Assembly: GCA_947090545.1 (NCBI GenBank)
Contig: CAMUPC010000016.1
Span: 1-34,539 of the forward strand
Origin: an uncultured Eubacterium sp.
GTDB taxonomy: Bacteria > Bacillota > Clostridia > Lachnospirales > Lachnospiraceae
Direction of reading: 5' to 3'
Length of the DNA: 34,539 bases
Below the pieces are notes generated by a model. It made no database searches. It worked only from the letters and a program-made list of their open reading frames with translations, and was not told where the DNA came from. A program made the translations under genes and the position numbers. Shown here piece by piece: positions 25,708 to 34,330 of this stretch (position 1 is its first letter; each line of letters begins with the position of its first letter).

Positions 25708-28700
25708 ATGAAAAACAGACAGAGGAATCAAAGGCTGACAGCCTTGCTTTTGGCATGTTTGGTGCTGTTTGCACAGGCATTTTCTGTACAAGGCATGATA
25801 CAGTCAGATGCAAAAGCAAAAAGAAAAGCACCTGTAAAAATATCCAGGCAGGCACAGGGAATGACGGTAGCATATCATTCCCAGGAGGATATCCGTAACT
25901 ATGTGAAGAAAAACGGAGCCACACTTTCAGATCCGCTGGAATTTGCCAAAAATCCAGTAACAAATATTCCGTACGATCCGGGAAGCCTGGCAGCGGGTAC
26001 GCAGCAGTCAGCATTAAATATGCTTAAGCAGATGCGGTATATTGCAGGCATCTCTGACCAGGTGGAGTTGTCAGACAGCTATTGTAGGTATGCACAGGCA
26101 GGCGCATTTTTAAATTATGTCAATAATCGTCTGACACATACGCCGCAAAAGCCGTCTGGTATGGATGAAGCATTATATCAGGAAGGATATACAGGAGCAG
26201 GAAGATCAAATATTGCACGGGCATCATGGAGCGGGCGCAGCCTGAACGAGACGATCGTATTGTCGTGGATGGAGGATGGAGATGCATCTAATATTAGCAG
26301 AGTGGGACACCGCAGATGGATGTTAAATCCGAGAATGGGAAAAACCGGATTTGGTGCGGTAAGCGGTTCTTATGGCACTTACAGCAGCGTATATGCATTT
26401 GATACAAGCAATGCATCCGCTTCTGAAATGGGTGTTGCATGGCCTGCACAGAATATGCCGACAGAATATTTTAACACAGATTTTCCATGGAGCATCAGTA
26501 TGGGAAGTGAGCTGGACCAAAGCAAGGTGAAAGTGAAGCTGACCAGAAAATCAGACAACCAGGAATGGAGGTTTTCAGCAGATTCCTCAGATGGGGATTT
26601 TTATGTAAATAATGACGGATATGGGCAGAAAGGATGTATTATTTTTCGCCCGCCGCTGAAAGACATAAAAGCATATAGGGATGGGGACAGTTATGAGGTG
26701 GAGATTACAGGCACTGCGCAGCCAGTCTCTTATACAGTGAGTTTTTTTGATCTGGAAGAACAAAAACCGGTGGAGTTAGACCGTATTACGGCACGATATC
26801 AGGGGGCGCCGGTTGCGGAAGGCGCTCAGGTTAAGAGGTCTGATATTGTTGTGACAGGCATTTATACAAACGGCAGTGAAAAGCAGATTACAGATTTTAC
26901 AATTCAGCCTTATACGATCAAAGCCGGAAGCAATACGATTACGATTCAGTATCAGGGAAAAACCGCTGCCATCACAGTGACCGGAATTGCCACGGTCAAA
27001 AAGGTTACGGTACATTTTGACGCAGCAGGCGGTACGGCAGTTTCTGATCGTAGTGTGGATAAAGGTTCGGTATTAACGCCAATTCCTGTTACAGCGCGAA
27101 AAGGATACATTTTTGAAGGCTGGTATACGGCAGCGGAGGGCGGTACAAAGCTGGAGGCAACGACCGTTATCGAGCAGGACATCACGTATTATGCACATTG
27201 GAAAGCGGTAAAATTAAGCCATATCCAGGCGGAAACGGAAATTGTCCGCCTGATTGAAGGAGTTGCATATGAATATGAACCGGATGATTTTCGTGTTACG
27301 GCAATCTATACAGACGGGAGCTGGCGCATGGTTACCGATTATACGATCGATGAACATACGATTACGGCAGGAGAGAACACACTGACGATCCGTTATGGCG
27401 GAAAATCAGCAGAAGTAAAAGTCAATGCGGTATCGGTAAAGAGCTTTTCCGCAATGTATATGGGAGGCCCCAAAGCGGAAGGGACAACACAGCTTGGAGA
27501 GTATGATATACGGCTGTATGTATCTCTTTCAGACGGAGATACGCTTACTATCAAACATCCAGAAGATTATCAGATAGACCCGTTTGTGATTCAGCCAGGA
27601 GAAAACACCTTGACGGTAAGATTTGGCGGAAAGTCCCGGACAATCACAGTTACTGGGTATCGTAATACAAGTGCGGTAACATTGACTGGCATTACCGCGC
27701 AATATACAGGCGGCAGTATTGCAGCAGGAGATAAGCTTGACAAGGCAAAACTGAAAGTAACAGCGTTATATTCAGACGGAAGCAGCCAGGAGGTCTATGA
27801 TTATACTGTCTCTGACGATGTGATTCGGGAAGGGGAGAATACTATTACCGTCACTTATCAGGGGCAGACAGCAGTGTTTCAAGTAACAGGTACCAAGCCA
27901 AATGCACAAAAAGTTATAGTGCAGTTTCAGCCACAGGGAGGCAGTGCGGTATCCAGCCAGACAGTGGAAAAAGGCGCTGCGGTCGGTACACTGCCTGTGC
28001 CTGTGAAAAAAGGGTATCTTTTTGACGGCTGGTATACGCAGGCTGAAGGCGGTACGCTCGTTACACCACAGACAAAGGTCAATGACAATATTACCTATTA
28101 TGCGCATTGGACGAAGCAGTCAGATCCAGATGAACCAGACGGTCCAACTGATCCAGACAACCCCGGTCAGCCTAACCAGCCATCCACTCCAGACAACCCG
28201 GCAGCACCTAACCAGCCATCCACCCCAGACAATCCGTCCGCCCCGGATACTCCCGTCCCAGGACAGCCAGACAACCCATCCCGTCCATCCGTCCCAGATG
28301 ACAGCGTAACTGTCACATTTGACACGCAAGGCGGGGAATACACACCGTCCATCCGTGTGGATAAAAATGGAAAGCTGTCCTATATTCCAATGCCGCACAA
28401 ATCTGGCTGGATCTTCCAGGGGTGGTACACAGGCAGAAACGGCACAGGCAGTATGCTGACGCTTCATACGGAAGTTTGGCAGGACACCATCTATTATGCT
28501 TACTGGATATCGGCAGGCAGGACAATGACAGGGATCGAGGTTTCTGTGAACGGCACTGCATACGCTGGACAGCAGGTACAGCAGGCTTTGGCCGTAAAAG
28601 CAGTTTATTCTGACGGTACAAGCGAATGGATCTATGATTATGACGTTTCGCAGGCAATTTTAAATGCGGGAAGCAATACGCTTACGGTAGCCTGTTGCGG

Positions 28701-29418
28701 ATTTTCCAAAAGCATCCAGATCCAGGCGGCCGCAAGTACGCAAGGTACAGCGATCAGGGCGCTTACGGCATATTATGGCGGAGGCGAGATTCCGATCGGC
28801 ACGTATTCGGTGTTTGGCGGATTAATCGTAAGAGCAAGCTATTCCGATGGGACAGAGCGCGAAGTGTACGATTACGCGTTAAGCGGCAATACCATTCTGC
28901 CGGGGACAAATACGGTTATGGTTTATTATGAAGGCAAAACAGCGCGGTTTACCGTTACAGGCTATCAGCATCATACCGTCCGGCTGCATACAGACGGCGT
29001 GTCGGATGTCTGGGTGGCAAAGGACGCTGACCTAGGCACTGTTTTGAACAACTGTTATCCAAGACGAAGCGGCTATCAGTTTATGGGATGGTATCTGGAC
29101 GCGGGCTGTACGCAAAAAGCAGGCGCGGGCATGAAAGCGGCAGACGGTATGCACGTCTATGCAAAATGGCAGCAGCTTTACAATTGGAGCTTAAACAAGA
29201 CAAAAGCAACGATCCGGCAGGGCAAGACAGCGAAGTTGTCGGTAAAGGGACTGAAAAATACCGATATCACCTGGAAAACATCTAACAAACGGATTGCCCT
29301 TGTATCAGCAAAAGGCGTGATCAAGGCAAAGAAGCCCGGCACAGCGGTAATTACTGCGGTTACGCCGGATGGGTCAGTGATGACATGCACGGTAAAGGTT
29401 ATGAAAAAAGCCAAATAG
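25708..29418 (+). CDS. secreted CAP-domain protein with Ig-like and InlB_B repeats
   Basis: Exported 1236-residue protein; signal sequence about 1-30 (LTALLLACLVLFAQAFSVQG). Residues about 95-260 form a CAP (SCP/PR-1) domain, with NMLKQMRYIAG, LTHTP (142-146) and GHRRWMLNP (from 200), which supply the usual His residues. The rest alternates about six Ig-like (Big_3-type) units, each ending in a strand like NTITIQYQGKTAAITVTG, with four InlB_B-type units (GYIFEGWYTAAEGG, GYLFDGWYTQAEGG, GWIFQGWYTGRNG, GYQFMGWYLDAG). A Pro/Asp/Asn-rich hinge lies at about 806-865, and a BIG2-type domain (TWKTSNKRIALVSAKGVI) closes the protein. AAGGAGG precedes the ATG. No wall anchor is visible. CAP proteins have varied roles; the stalk layout suggests display of the CAP head away from the cell (inferred). 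Confidence 0.9.
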   Translation: MKNRQRNQRLTALLLACLVLFAQAFSVQGMIQSDAKAKRKAPVKISRQAQGMTVAYHSQEDIRNYVKKNGATLSDPLEFAKNPVTNIPYDPGSLAAGTQQSALNMLKQMRYIAGISDQVELSDSYCRYAQAGAFLNYVNNRLTHTPQKPSGMDEALYQEGYTGAGRSNIARASWSGRSLNETIVLSWMEDGDASNISRVGHRRWMLNPRMGKTGFGAVSGSYGTYSSVYAFDTSNASASEMGVAWPAQNMPTEYFNTDFPWSISMGSELDQSKVKVKLTRKSDNQEWRFSADSSDGDFYVNNDGYGQKGCIIFRPPLKDIKAYRDGDSYEVEITGTAQPVSYTVSFFDLEEQKPVELDRITARYQGAPVAEGAQVKRSDIVVTGIYTNGSEKQITDFTIQPYTIKAGSNTITIQYQGKTAAITVTGIATVKKVTVHFDAAGGTAVSDRSVDKGSVLTPIPVTARKGYIFEGWYTAAEGGTKLEATTVIEQDITYYAHWKAVKLSHIQAETEIVRLIEGVAYEYEPDDFRVTAIYTDGSWRMVTDYTIDEHTITAGENTLTIRYGGKSAEVKVNAVSVKSFSAMYMGGPKAEGTTQLGEYDIRLYVSLSDGDTLTIKHPEDYQIDPFVIQPGENTLTVRFGGKSRTITVTGYRNTSAVTLTGITAQYTGGSIAAGDKLDKAKLKVTALYSDGSSQEVYDYTVSDDVIREGENTITVTYQGQTAVFQVTGTKPNAQKVIVQFQPQGGSAVSSQTVEKGAAVGTLPVPVKKGYLFDGWYTQAEGGTLVTPQTKVNDNITYYAHWTKQSDPDEPDGPTDPDNPGQPNQPSTPDNPAAPNQPSTPDNPSAPDTPVPGQPDNPSRPSVPDDSVTVTFDTQGGEYTPSIRVDKNGKLSYIPMPHKSGWIFQGWYTGRNGTGSMLTLHTEVWQDTIYYAYWISAGRTMTGIEVSVNGTAYAGQQVQQALAVKAVYSDGTSEWIYDYDVSQAILNAGSNTLTVACCGFSKSIQIQAAASTQGTAIRALTAYYGGGEIPIGTYSVFGGLIVRASYSDGTEREVYDYALSGNTILPGTNTVMVYYEGKTARFTVTGYQHHTVRLHTDGVSDVWVAKDADLGTVLNNCYPRRSGYQFMGWYLDAGCTQKAGAGMKAADGMHVYAKWQQLYNWSLNKTKATIRQGKTAKLSVKGLKNTDITWKTSNKRIALVSAKGVIKAKKPGTAVITAVTPDGSVMTCTVKVMKKAK
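28171..28242 (+). repeat. two-copy 36-base tandem repeat in the proline-rich hinge
   Basis: The unit starting CCTAACCAGCCATCCAC begins at 28171 and again at 28207, a 36-base period encoding PNQPSTPDNPxA. It lies inside the CAP gene hinge and could change length by slippage. Confidence 0.7.
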
Positions 29419-29438
29419 AAATAGAAACGGAGGAAGCG

Positions 29439-30164
29439 ATGCTTTCATTTGATATCTTATCAAACCCCGGAGAACGGGAGTATAACGAAGATTATGCAGG
29501 AGTAAACAGGCGCGGGGACGCTTACTGCTTTGTCCTTGCCGACGGCCTTGGCGGGCATGGCGGCGGGGACGAGGCATCCCGTCTTGTGGCAGAGACGATT
29601 TTGCAGGATTTCGCCAGGTGCGGAACCGTGTCCGAAGCATATCTTGCAGGCTGCTTTGAGAAAAGCCAGCGGATCTTATTAGAAGAGCAGAAAAAGCAAA
29701 GGCGTATGACAGAGATGAAAACGACACTGACGGTTCTTCTGGCAGATGAAAGCCGTATCCAGTGGGGACATATCGGAGATTCCAGAATCTATTATTTTCA
29801 GGACAAAAAGCTAAAGCAGCGTACCTTAGACCACAGCGTCCCGCAGATGCTGGTGCTTGCCGGAAAGCTGAAAGAAAAGAACATCAGAGGGCACGCAGAC
29901 CGCAACCGCCTGCTTCGGGTTATGGGCATTGCGTGGGACGAGCCGCAGTACGAGATCGCGGCACCGATGCGGCGGATGGGAGGAGAAGCGTTTTTGCTCT
30001 GTACGGATGGGTTTTGGGAGTGGATACAGGAAAAGACGATGCAGCATTTGTTAAAAAAGGCTGGCAGCACGCAGGAGTGGCTTGCGATGATGGAGAAAGC
30101 GGTGGTCAGGCAGGGGATTGGCAAAGGGATGGATAATTATACGGCGGTTGGGGTATTTTTATAA
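29439..30164 (+). CDS. PP2C-family serine/threonine protein phosphatase (second copy)
   Basis: Cytoplasmic phosphatase of 241 residues, more compact than the first copy. Motifs in order: EREYNEDYAG (classical Asn-Glu-Asp), ADGLGGHGGG (Asp35), KTTLTVLL, GDSRIYYF (Asp114), CTDGFWEW (Asp190) and GMDNYTAV (Asp232), so all expected metal-binding acids are present. The frame is open back into the CAP gene, but the ATG at 29439 has GGAGGAAG just upstream and gives the normal family length. The gap to the CAP gene is 20 bases. It is a distinct PP2C, not a recent duplicate of the one at 2488-3429. A second phosphatase near the cohesin/sortase genes may act on another substrate or restore the same kinase path; this is inference. 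Confidence 0.92.
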   Translation: MLSFDILSNPGEREYNEDYAGVNRRGDAYCFVLADGLGGHGGGDEASRLVAETILQDFARCGTVSEAYLAGCFEKSQRILLEEQKKQRRMTEMKTTLTVLLADESRIQWGHIGDSRIYYFQDKKLKQRTLDHSVPQMLVLAGKLKEKNIRGHADRNRLLRVMGIAWDEPQYEIAAPMRRMGGEAFLLCTDGFWEWIQEKTMQHLLKKAGSTQEWLAMMEKAVVRQGIGKGMDNYTAVGVFL

Positions 30165-30226
30165 AGCGTTTTAAGCGTGGGCATTATTGCTTGGCTAAAG
30201 GATTTTCATTCAGAAAGGAGAAGCTT

Positions 30227-31120
30227 ATGAGCAGAAAAAACTTGATGTTGGCAGGACTATGCTGCGCCCTGCTAGTAACCTGCATCACACCAAAACAAAC
30301 AGTCTATGCAGCATCCCCGTCACTGTCCGCCTCTGCGGACACTGGCAGCGCCTCCAAAGGCGACTACGTCAATATTGACGTAGAGCTTGGAAACAATCCG
30401 TCCATCAGTACGCTTGGCGCAGCGCTTACCTACGACAGCAGCGTCTTAAAATATGACAGCAGTACATGGAACGGCGGTTTTTCCGGCAGCGATATGCAGA
30501 TGGCATCCGATACCGGCAGTGAGGTCAACTTGTCCGTTGTCTGCGACGACAGCTATGCGGCGGACGGCACAGTCGTCACCGTGCGCTTCCAGGCGGTTCA
30601 GGATACCGATTCGATTCCGGTTACACTGTCCCTGCGCGATATGGCAGACGCGGACTTGGCTGCGGTATCGGACTGCCAGGTTGCAAGCGCTGTATCTGCG
30701 CCGCAGACGGCATCCGTACCGGGACAGACAGCAAATTCGGAGCCAGACAGCGGGGAGGATGATTTCGTAGACCTGGATGATCCGCAGGAAGCATCCGATA
30801 TCGACATCGTGGACGAAGAAAGCGGAGCGGCACAACAGCCGTCAGCCGTACAGCAGCCGGATACAGACGGCGGGAACCGTTCATCAGGCGGAGTTTCCAG
30901 TTCATCGCAAACCGTTACAAACACACAGACGCAAACATACCAGCAGCAGGCAAAAACGCAGACGGTCGCGGCAAAGGCGGCGAATACATCCAGCCTGGAT
31001 AAAAATTACAAGACAGGCGCCGGAATCGGGACCGATATTTTTCTGATCGCCGCGACAGTATGCGGAATACTGGCGCTTGTATTTGCTATCAGGCGTCGTC
31101 GCAGTAAGGAGGAGCCATGA
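30227..31120 (+). CDS. cohesin-domain surface protein with C-terminal sorting-signal-like anchor
   Basis: A 297-residue exported protein; signal sequence about 1-29 (LAGLCCALLVTCIT to VYAAS). Residues about 32-150 fit a cohesin domain: GDYVNIDVELGNNPSISTLG, then LTYDSSVLKYD and VTVRFQA. An acidic, then Gln/Thr/Ser-rich stretch (about 160-255) would span the wall. The end has the three parts of a sortase signal: NYKTG (260-264), a hydrophobic segment (271-288) and RRRR (289-292). NYKTG resembles class B sortase motifs of the NPxTG type but has Tyr in place of Pro. The ATG at 30227 is chosen for AAAGGAG upstream; an earlier in-frame TTG at 30191 lacks one. It overlaps the next gene by four bases (ATGA). 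The class B sortase two genes downstream is the likely anchoring enzyme. If uncleaved, it would still be a membrane-anchored cohesin. Confidence 0.85.
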   Translation: MSRKNLMLAGLCCALLVTCITPKQTVYAASPSLSASADTGSASKGDYVNIDVELGNNPSISTLGAALTYDSSVLKYDSSTWNGGFSGSDMQMASDTGSEVNLSVVCDDSYAADGTVVTVRFQAVQDTDSIPVTLSLRDMADADLAAVSDCQVASAVSAPQTASVPGQTANSEPDSGEDDFVDLDDPQEASDIDIVDEESGAAQQPSAVQQPDTDGGNRSSGGVSSSSQTVTNTQTQTYQQQAKTQTVAAKAANTSSLDKNYKTGAGIGTDIFLIAATVCGILALVFAIRRRRSKEEP

Positions 31121-31848
31121 AAAAGACAGTGAAGCTTGCAGCGCTTGTACTCAGCCTGTGTACAGCGGCCAGCGGATTTTGCGTACGTGCCTATGCGGAT
31201 ACAGCAGCATGGGATATTGAAAACAGCCTGGATGTTTCCGAATGCAGGCAGGGTGATACGGTTACAATGTCGGTAAACTTAAAAGGCGCCAGTGCATCCG
31301 CGTCACAGGAAATCGCTTCCATGAGCGGGACACTGGAATACGATACAAGCCTGTTTACCGTAGAAAAAGCAGATATTCTTCCAGAAGAAGCAAAAAACGT
31401 GCAGGAATACTCGTTTGACCGTGCATCCGGTATTTTTAAAGTGCAGTATACATCGGACAGGACTGTAAAAGACGGCGATCTGCTGCTGCACATCAAGCTT
31501 CATACCGCAGCGGACGCATCTACCGGGAAAACGACGCTTTGCGTGACAGATATGCAGTGGAAGAGTACAAAGAGTGACAAAGAAACAGAAATCGAACATC
31601 ATGTCCCGGCAAAAATCACAATTGCTTCGGCAAAAGATGTTTCTGCCGGAGATGTAAACCAGGACGGAGAAGTCAATCTAATCGATGCAAAGCTTGTTAT
31701 GCAGTATTATAACGGTGCGATAGAACTGGATGCCCAACAGCAGAAAAATGCTGATACAAACGGCGATGGAAAAGTGAATCTTACAGATGCAAAGCGTATT
31801 ATGCAGTATTATAATGGGGAGATCGAGTCTTTAAGCCAGGAAGGTTGA
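31117..31848 (+). CDS. secreted cohesin-like and type I dockerin protein
   Basis: A 243-residue exported protein; signal sequence about 1-27 (LAALVLSLCTAASGFCVRAYA). Residues about 30-170 are cohesin-like: GDTVTMSVNLKGA, MSGTLEYDTSLFTVEKADI and GDLLLHIKLHT. Residues 178-236 form a complete dockerin with two calcium loops, DVNQDGEVNLID (179-190) and DTNGDGKVNLTD (213-224), each followed by AKxxMQYYNG. The two halves are almost symmetrical, a feature that in known dockerins permits binding in two orientations. Start and upstream stop overlap (ATGA), so it is probably made together with the anchored cohesin protein. With both a cohesin and a dockerin it could act as an adaptor or polymerising link. 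The binding partner is inferred, and no carbohydrate-active domain is present in this window. Confidence 0.88.
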   Translation: MKKTVKLAALVLSLCTAASGFCVRAYADTAAWDIENSLDVSECRQGDTVTMSVNLKGASASASQEIASMSGTLEYDTSLFTVEKADILPEEAKNVQEYSFDRASGIFKVQYTSDRTVKDGDLLLHIKLHTAADASTGKTTLCVTDMQWKSTKSDKETEIEHHVPAKITIASAKDVSAGDVNQDGEVNLIDAKLVMQYYNGAIELDAQQQKNADTNGDGKVNLTDAKRIMQYYNGEIESLSQEG

Positions 31849-31905
31849 TCCAGGTTAGGATCACACAGAACCAAAAGATCTATCCAGGAAAGAAGATGAA
31901 CCACG

Positions 31906-33396
31906 ATGTTAACATGGACAGCAGAAGAAAAAGCTCTAAAAAACATCCAAAAAATCATAGCCCGTGTCTGGCGCATGAATCATGCACAGCTTTCCACGTT
32001 TTGCAATAAGCTGCAAAAAAACAGCCACGAGCTGCTTCCAGGACAGCTCGGCAGCGCATTTCTCAAAGTTTTGCAGCAAACAGCGCAGAAAGAGCAGATA
32101 TCGGCAAAGGTATGGACAGAACTGATGCGGGATACGGAGCGCCTGTTAAATCTGGTACAAATGCAGTGCCGCCAGGAAGAACAGGCATGTCGTTTGCTGC
32201 TGTACAGGCTGGAAGCCCAGCAGGACAGGATATTTCAGACAGAGCTGGGCAGGGCATTTTTGCCCTTATTAAAAGAGAAATTAGGCATGATTCCGCCATC
32301 CCGGACACAGACAGCATCCATCCAGGAAAGGGCATCTAAGCACGAGCATAGGCAGAATACATCAGGGCTGCACACAGAGCTTCACCAGGAATTGGAAAAA
32401 GTCGCGGACTGGCTGATGAATGGCCCCGAGCAGGCGCCAGGAAAGAAAACAAAGAAAAACAGAAACAATCGTTCTGTCTGCCACAGCGCCGCCAAACGAT
32501 CCCCTGCTCTTATCTTTGCCTGTCTGTCCATATGCTTTATGGGAATCTGGCTGTACGGGCAGATCCAAAGAAACCAGAATCAATGGCAGTTGCAGCAGAT
32601 GAAAGTGGCATCATCCAAAGAGCCAGATCTGTTTTGGTCAGACAGTCCCACAGCAGACACAGATGCAGCCGCACGCAGGAAAGCCAGATCAAATATAGCG
32701 CCAGGAACAACCAGCAACGAAACAGGCGTGGCAGAAAATCATCCTCAGACAACAGACAAAACCAGCGCGGCTAAGAACATCCGTCAGACAAAAAGGAATG
32801 CCGCAGCCAGGCAGAAAAAGCTGCCGCAGTATGAGCAGATGTCAAAAGAATACCCGGACTTGTTTGGATGGCTGCTGATTCCAGACACACAGATCGACCT
32901 TCCGGTAATGCAGCCGCACAAGGAAAGTGATTTTTACCTTCACCACGATTTTCAGGGAGCAGCTTCGTCAGAGGGAGCACTGTTTGTAGATGCAAAAAAC
33001 AATCTCCTGCCGCCGGACTGCAACACGGTTGTTTACGGGCACAATATGAAAAACGGGCATATGTTCGGCACGCTGGATTTGTATCAAGATGCGGATTATT
33101 TTCAGGCGCATAAGGAGATTCATTTTGACACGATTTATGAAACAGGGATCTATGAAGCCGTTGCTGTAGTAAAGACAAGGATCTTGCAGGAGGAAGAGCC
33201 GGGATTTCGGTATTATCAGTTTTTTCAATCCAACGACCGCCAGTCCTTTCACGCATGTCAGGAGTTTGTAAAGCAAAACCAATTGTTTGATTCCGGCAGC
33301 TTTTTGCAGTATGGGGACCGGATTTTGATGCTGTCTACCTGCGAATATTCACAGGAAAACGGAAGGCTTGTCGTTGTTGCCAGGAAAATTGGCTAG
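31906..33396 (+). CDS. class B sortase with long cytoplasmic N-terminal region
   Basis: Transpeptidase that cuts sorting signals and links proteins to the wall. The C-terminal part (about 310-496) is a sortase B domain: LFGWLLIPDTQIDLPVMQ, VVYGHNM with catalytic His379, LSTCEYS with Cys479, and GRLVVVAR with the likely catalytic Arg487. One membrane helix at about 199-219 (ALIFACLSICFMGIWLYGQI) is followed by a polar, Lys/Gln/Thr-rich stalk. The roughly 195 residues before the helix are helical, Gln/Leu-rich and unlike anything I recognise. Ordinary class B sortases are roughly half this length (about 240 residues), with only a short N-terminus. The ATG at 31906 has AGGAAAG about 12 bases upstream, a modest site. 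It closes the plus-strand run, and the protein at 30227-31120 is its most obvious substrate. Confidence 0.9.
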   Translation: MLTWTAEEKALKNIQKIIARVWRMNHAQLSTFCNKLQKNSHELLPGQLGSAFLKVLQQTAQKEQISAKVWTELMRDTERLLNLVQMQCRQEEQACRLLLYRLEAQQDRIFQTELGRAFLPLLKEKLGMIPPSRTQTASIQERASKHEHRQNTSGLHTELHQELEKVADWLMNGPEQAPGKKTKKNRNNRSVCHSAAKRSPALIFACLSICFMGIWLYGQIQRNQNQWQLQQMKVASSKEPDLFWSDSPTADTDAAARRKARSNIAPGTTSNETGVAENHPQTTDKTSAAKNIRQTKRNAAARQKKLPQYEQMSKEYPDLFGWLLIPDTQIDLPVMQPHKESDFYLHHDFQGAASSEGALFVDAKNNLLPPDCNTVVYGHNMKNGHMFGTLDLYQDADYFQAHKEIHFDTIYETGIYEAVAVVKTRILQEEEPGFRYYQFFQSNDRQSFHACQEFVKQNQLFDSGSFLQYGDRILMLSTCEYSQENGRLVVVARKIG

Positions 33397-33437
33397 AGCG
33401 TATTAGAAAAACCATTTCTATGATCTGTATCCCAACC

Positions 33438-33512
33438 TTGCGGAGAATTGCAACCCAATTTAGTCAGCGCAGCCCGCTGCAATTCCCTAATTTGGGTGAA
33501 ATTCTCCGCAAA
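33438..33512. repeat. long imperfect inverted repeat between convergent genes
   Basis: TTGCGGAGAATT at 33438 and its continuation through ACCCAATTT pair with the reverse complement ending at 33512 (AATTTGGGT...ATTCTCCGCAA), giving about 23 imperfect pairs. A smaller CAGCG/CGCTG hairpin lies inside. No T tract follows on either strand. It lies 42 bases past the sortase stop and 42 bases before the stop of the minus-strand gene. It may act as a bidirectional transcript end or 3' protection, or be a small repeat insertion. Nothing else is seen in 33397-33554. Confidence 0.6.
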
Positions 33513-33554
33513 CTGTATAGATATGCAAGGCTTTCTCATGGAATCGCAACATTT

Positions 33555-34190
33555 CTAAACTTTAAAATAGTGCTTCAAAATCTGCATAATCTGGGATTCG
33601 TTAAAATCTAAATGATCGTAGTCTATACGATCACTCTGCACACCAGCCACGCATCCATTTTGGATCAGTTCATGATATATAATTCCACTGTTTTCATCGA
33701 TAAAACGGCCGACAATATCCAAATATGTATCATCAACATGCGTATACCTTTGGATCGCTTCTCTTGAAATATTGTCTTTTAGCATCTGGCAGATAAGGCT
33801 GATCTTTTTTAACTCAAGAAATGTGCTGACTACCATTCGGATATCCAAAAAACATTGTTTCAGAACACTTTCTTTTGCATTCTCCGCCAGCAGGCCACTT
33901 TGCATAAATAAATTTGCTTCCTGCGATGAATACCTGTCGTCTGCTTCGTAATCCTTTTTTGAAAATTCATCTAATAAAGGTGCATACTGATCCTGTAGCC
34001 GCTGCGAAGTAAAATGCTGAGCAAGTTCTGCAATCGCGAAATAATCACCTATATAGAAGCTGTATAATAGTTTTTCCAATAAAACAACTTCCAGAATCTC
34101 ATCTTCCTCTAGCCCACGATTCAGAAGCCTGTATTTTTCAGATTCTAAAGAAGCCTGCACAGCAGTTGGACAGATACCATCCAAAAACAA
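33555..34190 (-). CDS. hypothetical protein with a damaged or non-standard start
   Basis: I do not recognise this protein. From a TTG at 34190 it encodes 211 residues, helical and acidic, with no signal peptide or membrane segment; the C-terminal half includes MLKDNISREAIQRYTHVDD and ends LKHYFKV. The frame remains open upstream to 34319 and reads like protein there (KWKAGEKPDHKQYFAQTKYF), but offers no ATG, GTG or TTG. A fine ribosome site and ATG at 34323 lie in a different frame, which stops after 36 codons. Thus either the gene lost its start through a one-base insertion or a shortened protein begins at the TTG. It runs against the plus-strand operon and seems unrelated to it. Confidence 0.55.
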   Translation of the reverse strand: MFLDGICPTAVQASLESEKYRLLNRGLEEDEILEVVLLEKLLYSFYIGDYFAIAELAQHFTSQRLQDQYAPLLDEFSKKDYEADDRYSSQEANLFMQSGLLAENAKESVLKQCFLDIRMVVSTFLELKKISLICQMLKDNISREAIQRYTHVDDTYLDIVGRFIDENSGIIYHELIQNGCVAGVQSDRIDYDHLDFNESQIMQILKHYFKV

Positions 34191-34330
34191 ACCAAGAAAA
34201 TGATCCCATAAGCTAAAATATTTCGTTTGTGCAAAGTACTGTTTGTGGTCTGGCTTTTCGCCTGCTTTCCATTTGGAAGCATACGTATAGAAAATTGTGG
34301 AATAATAGATCTGTGCTATTCATACTTATA

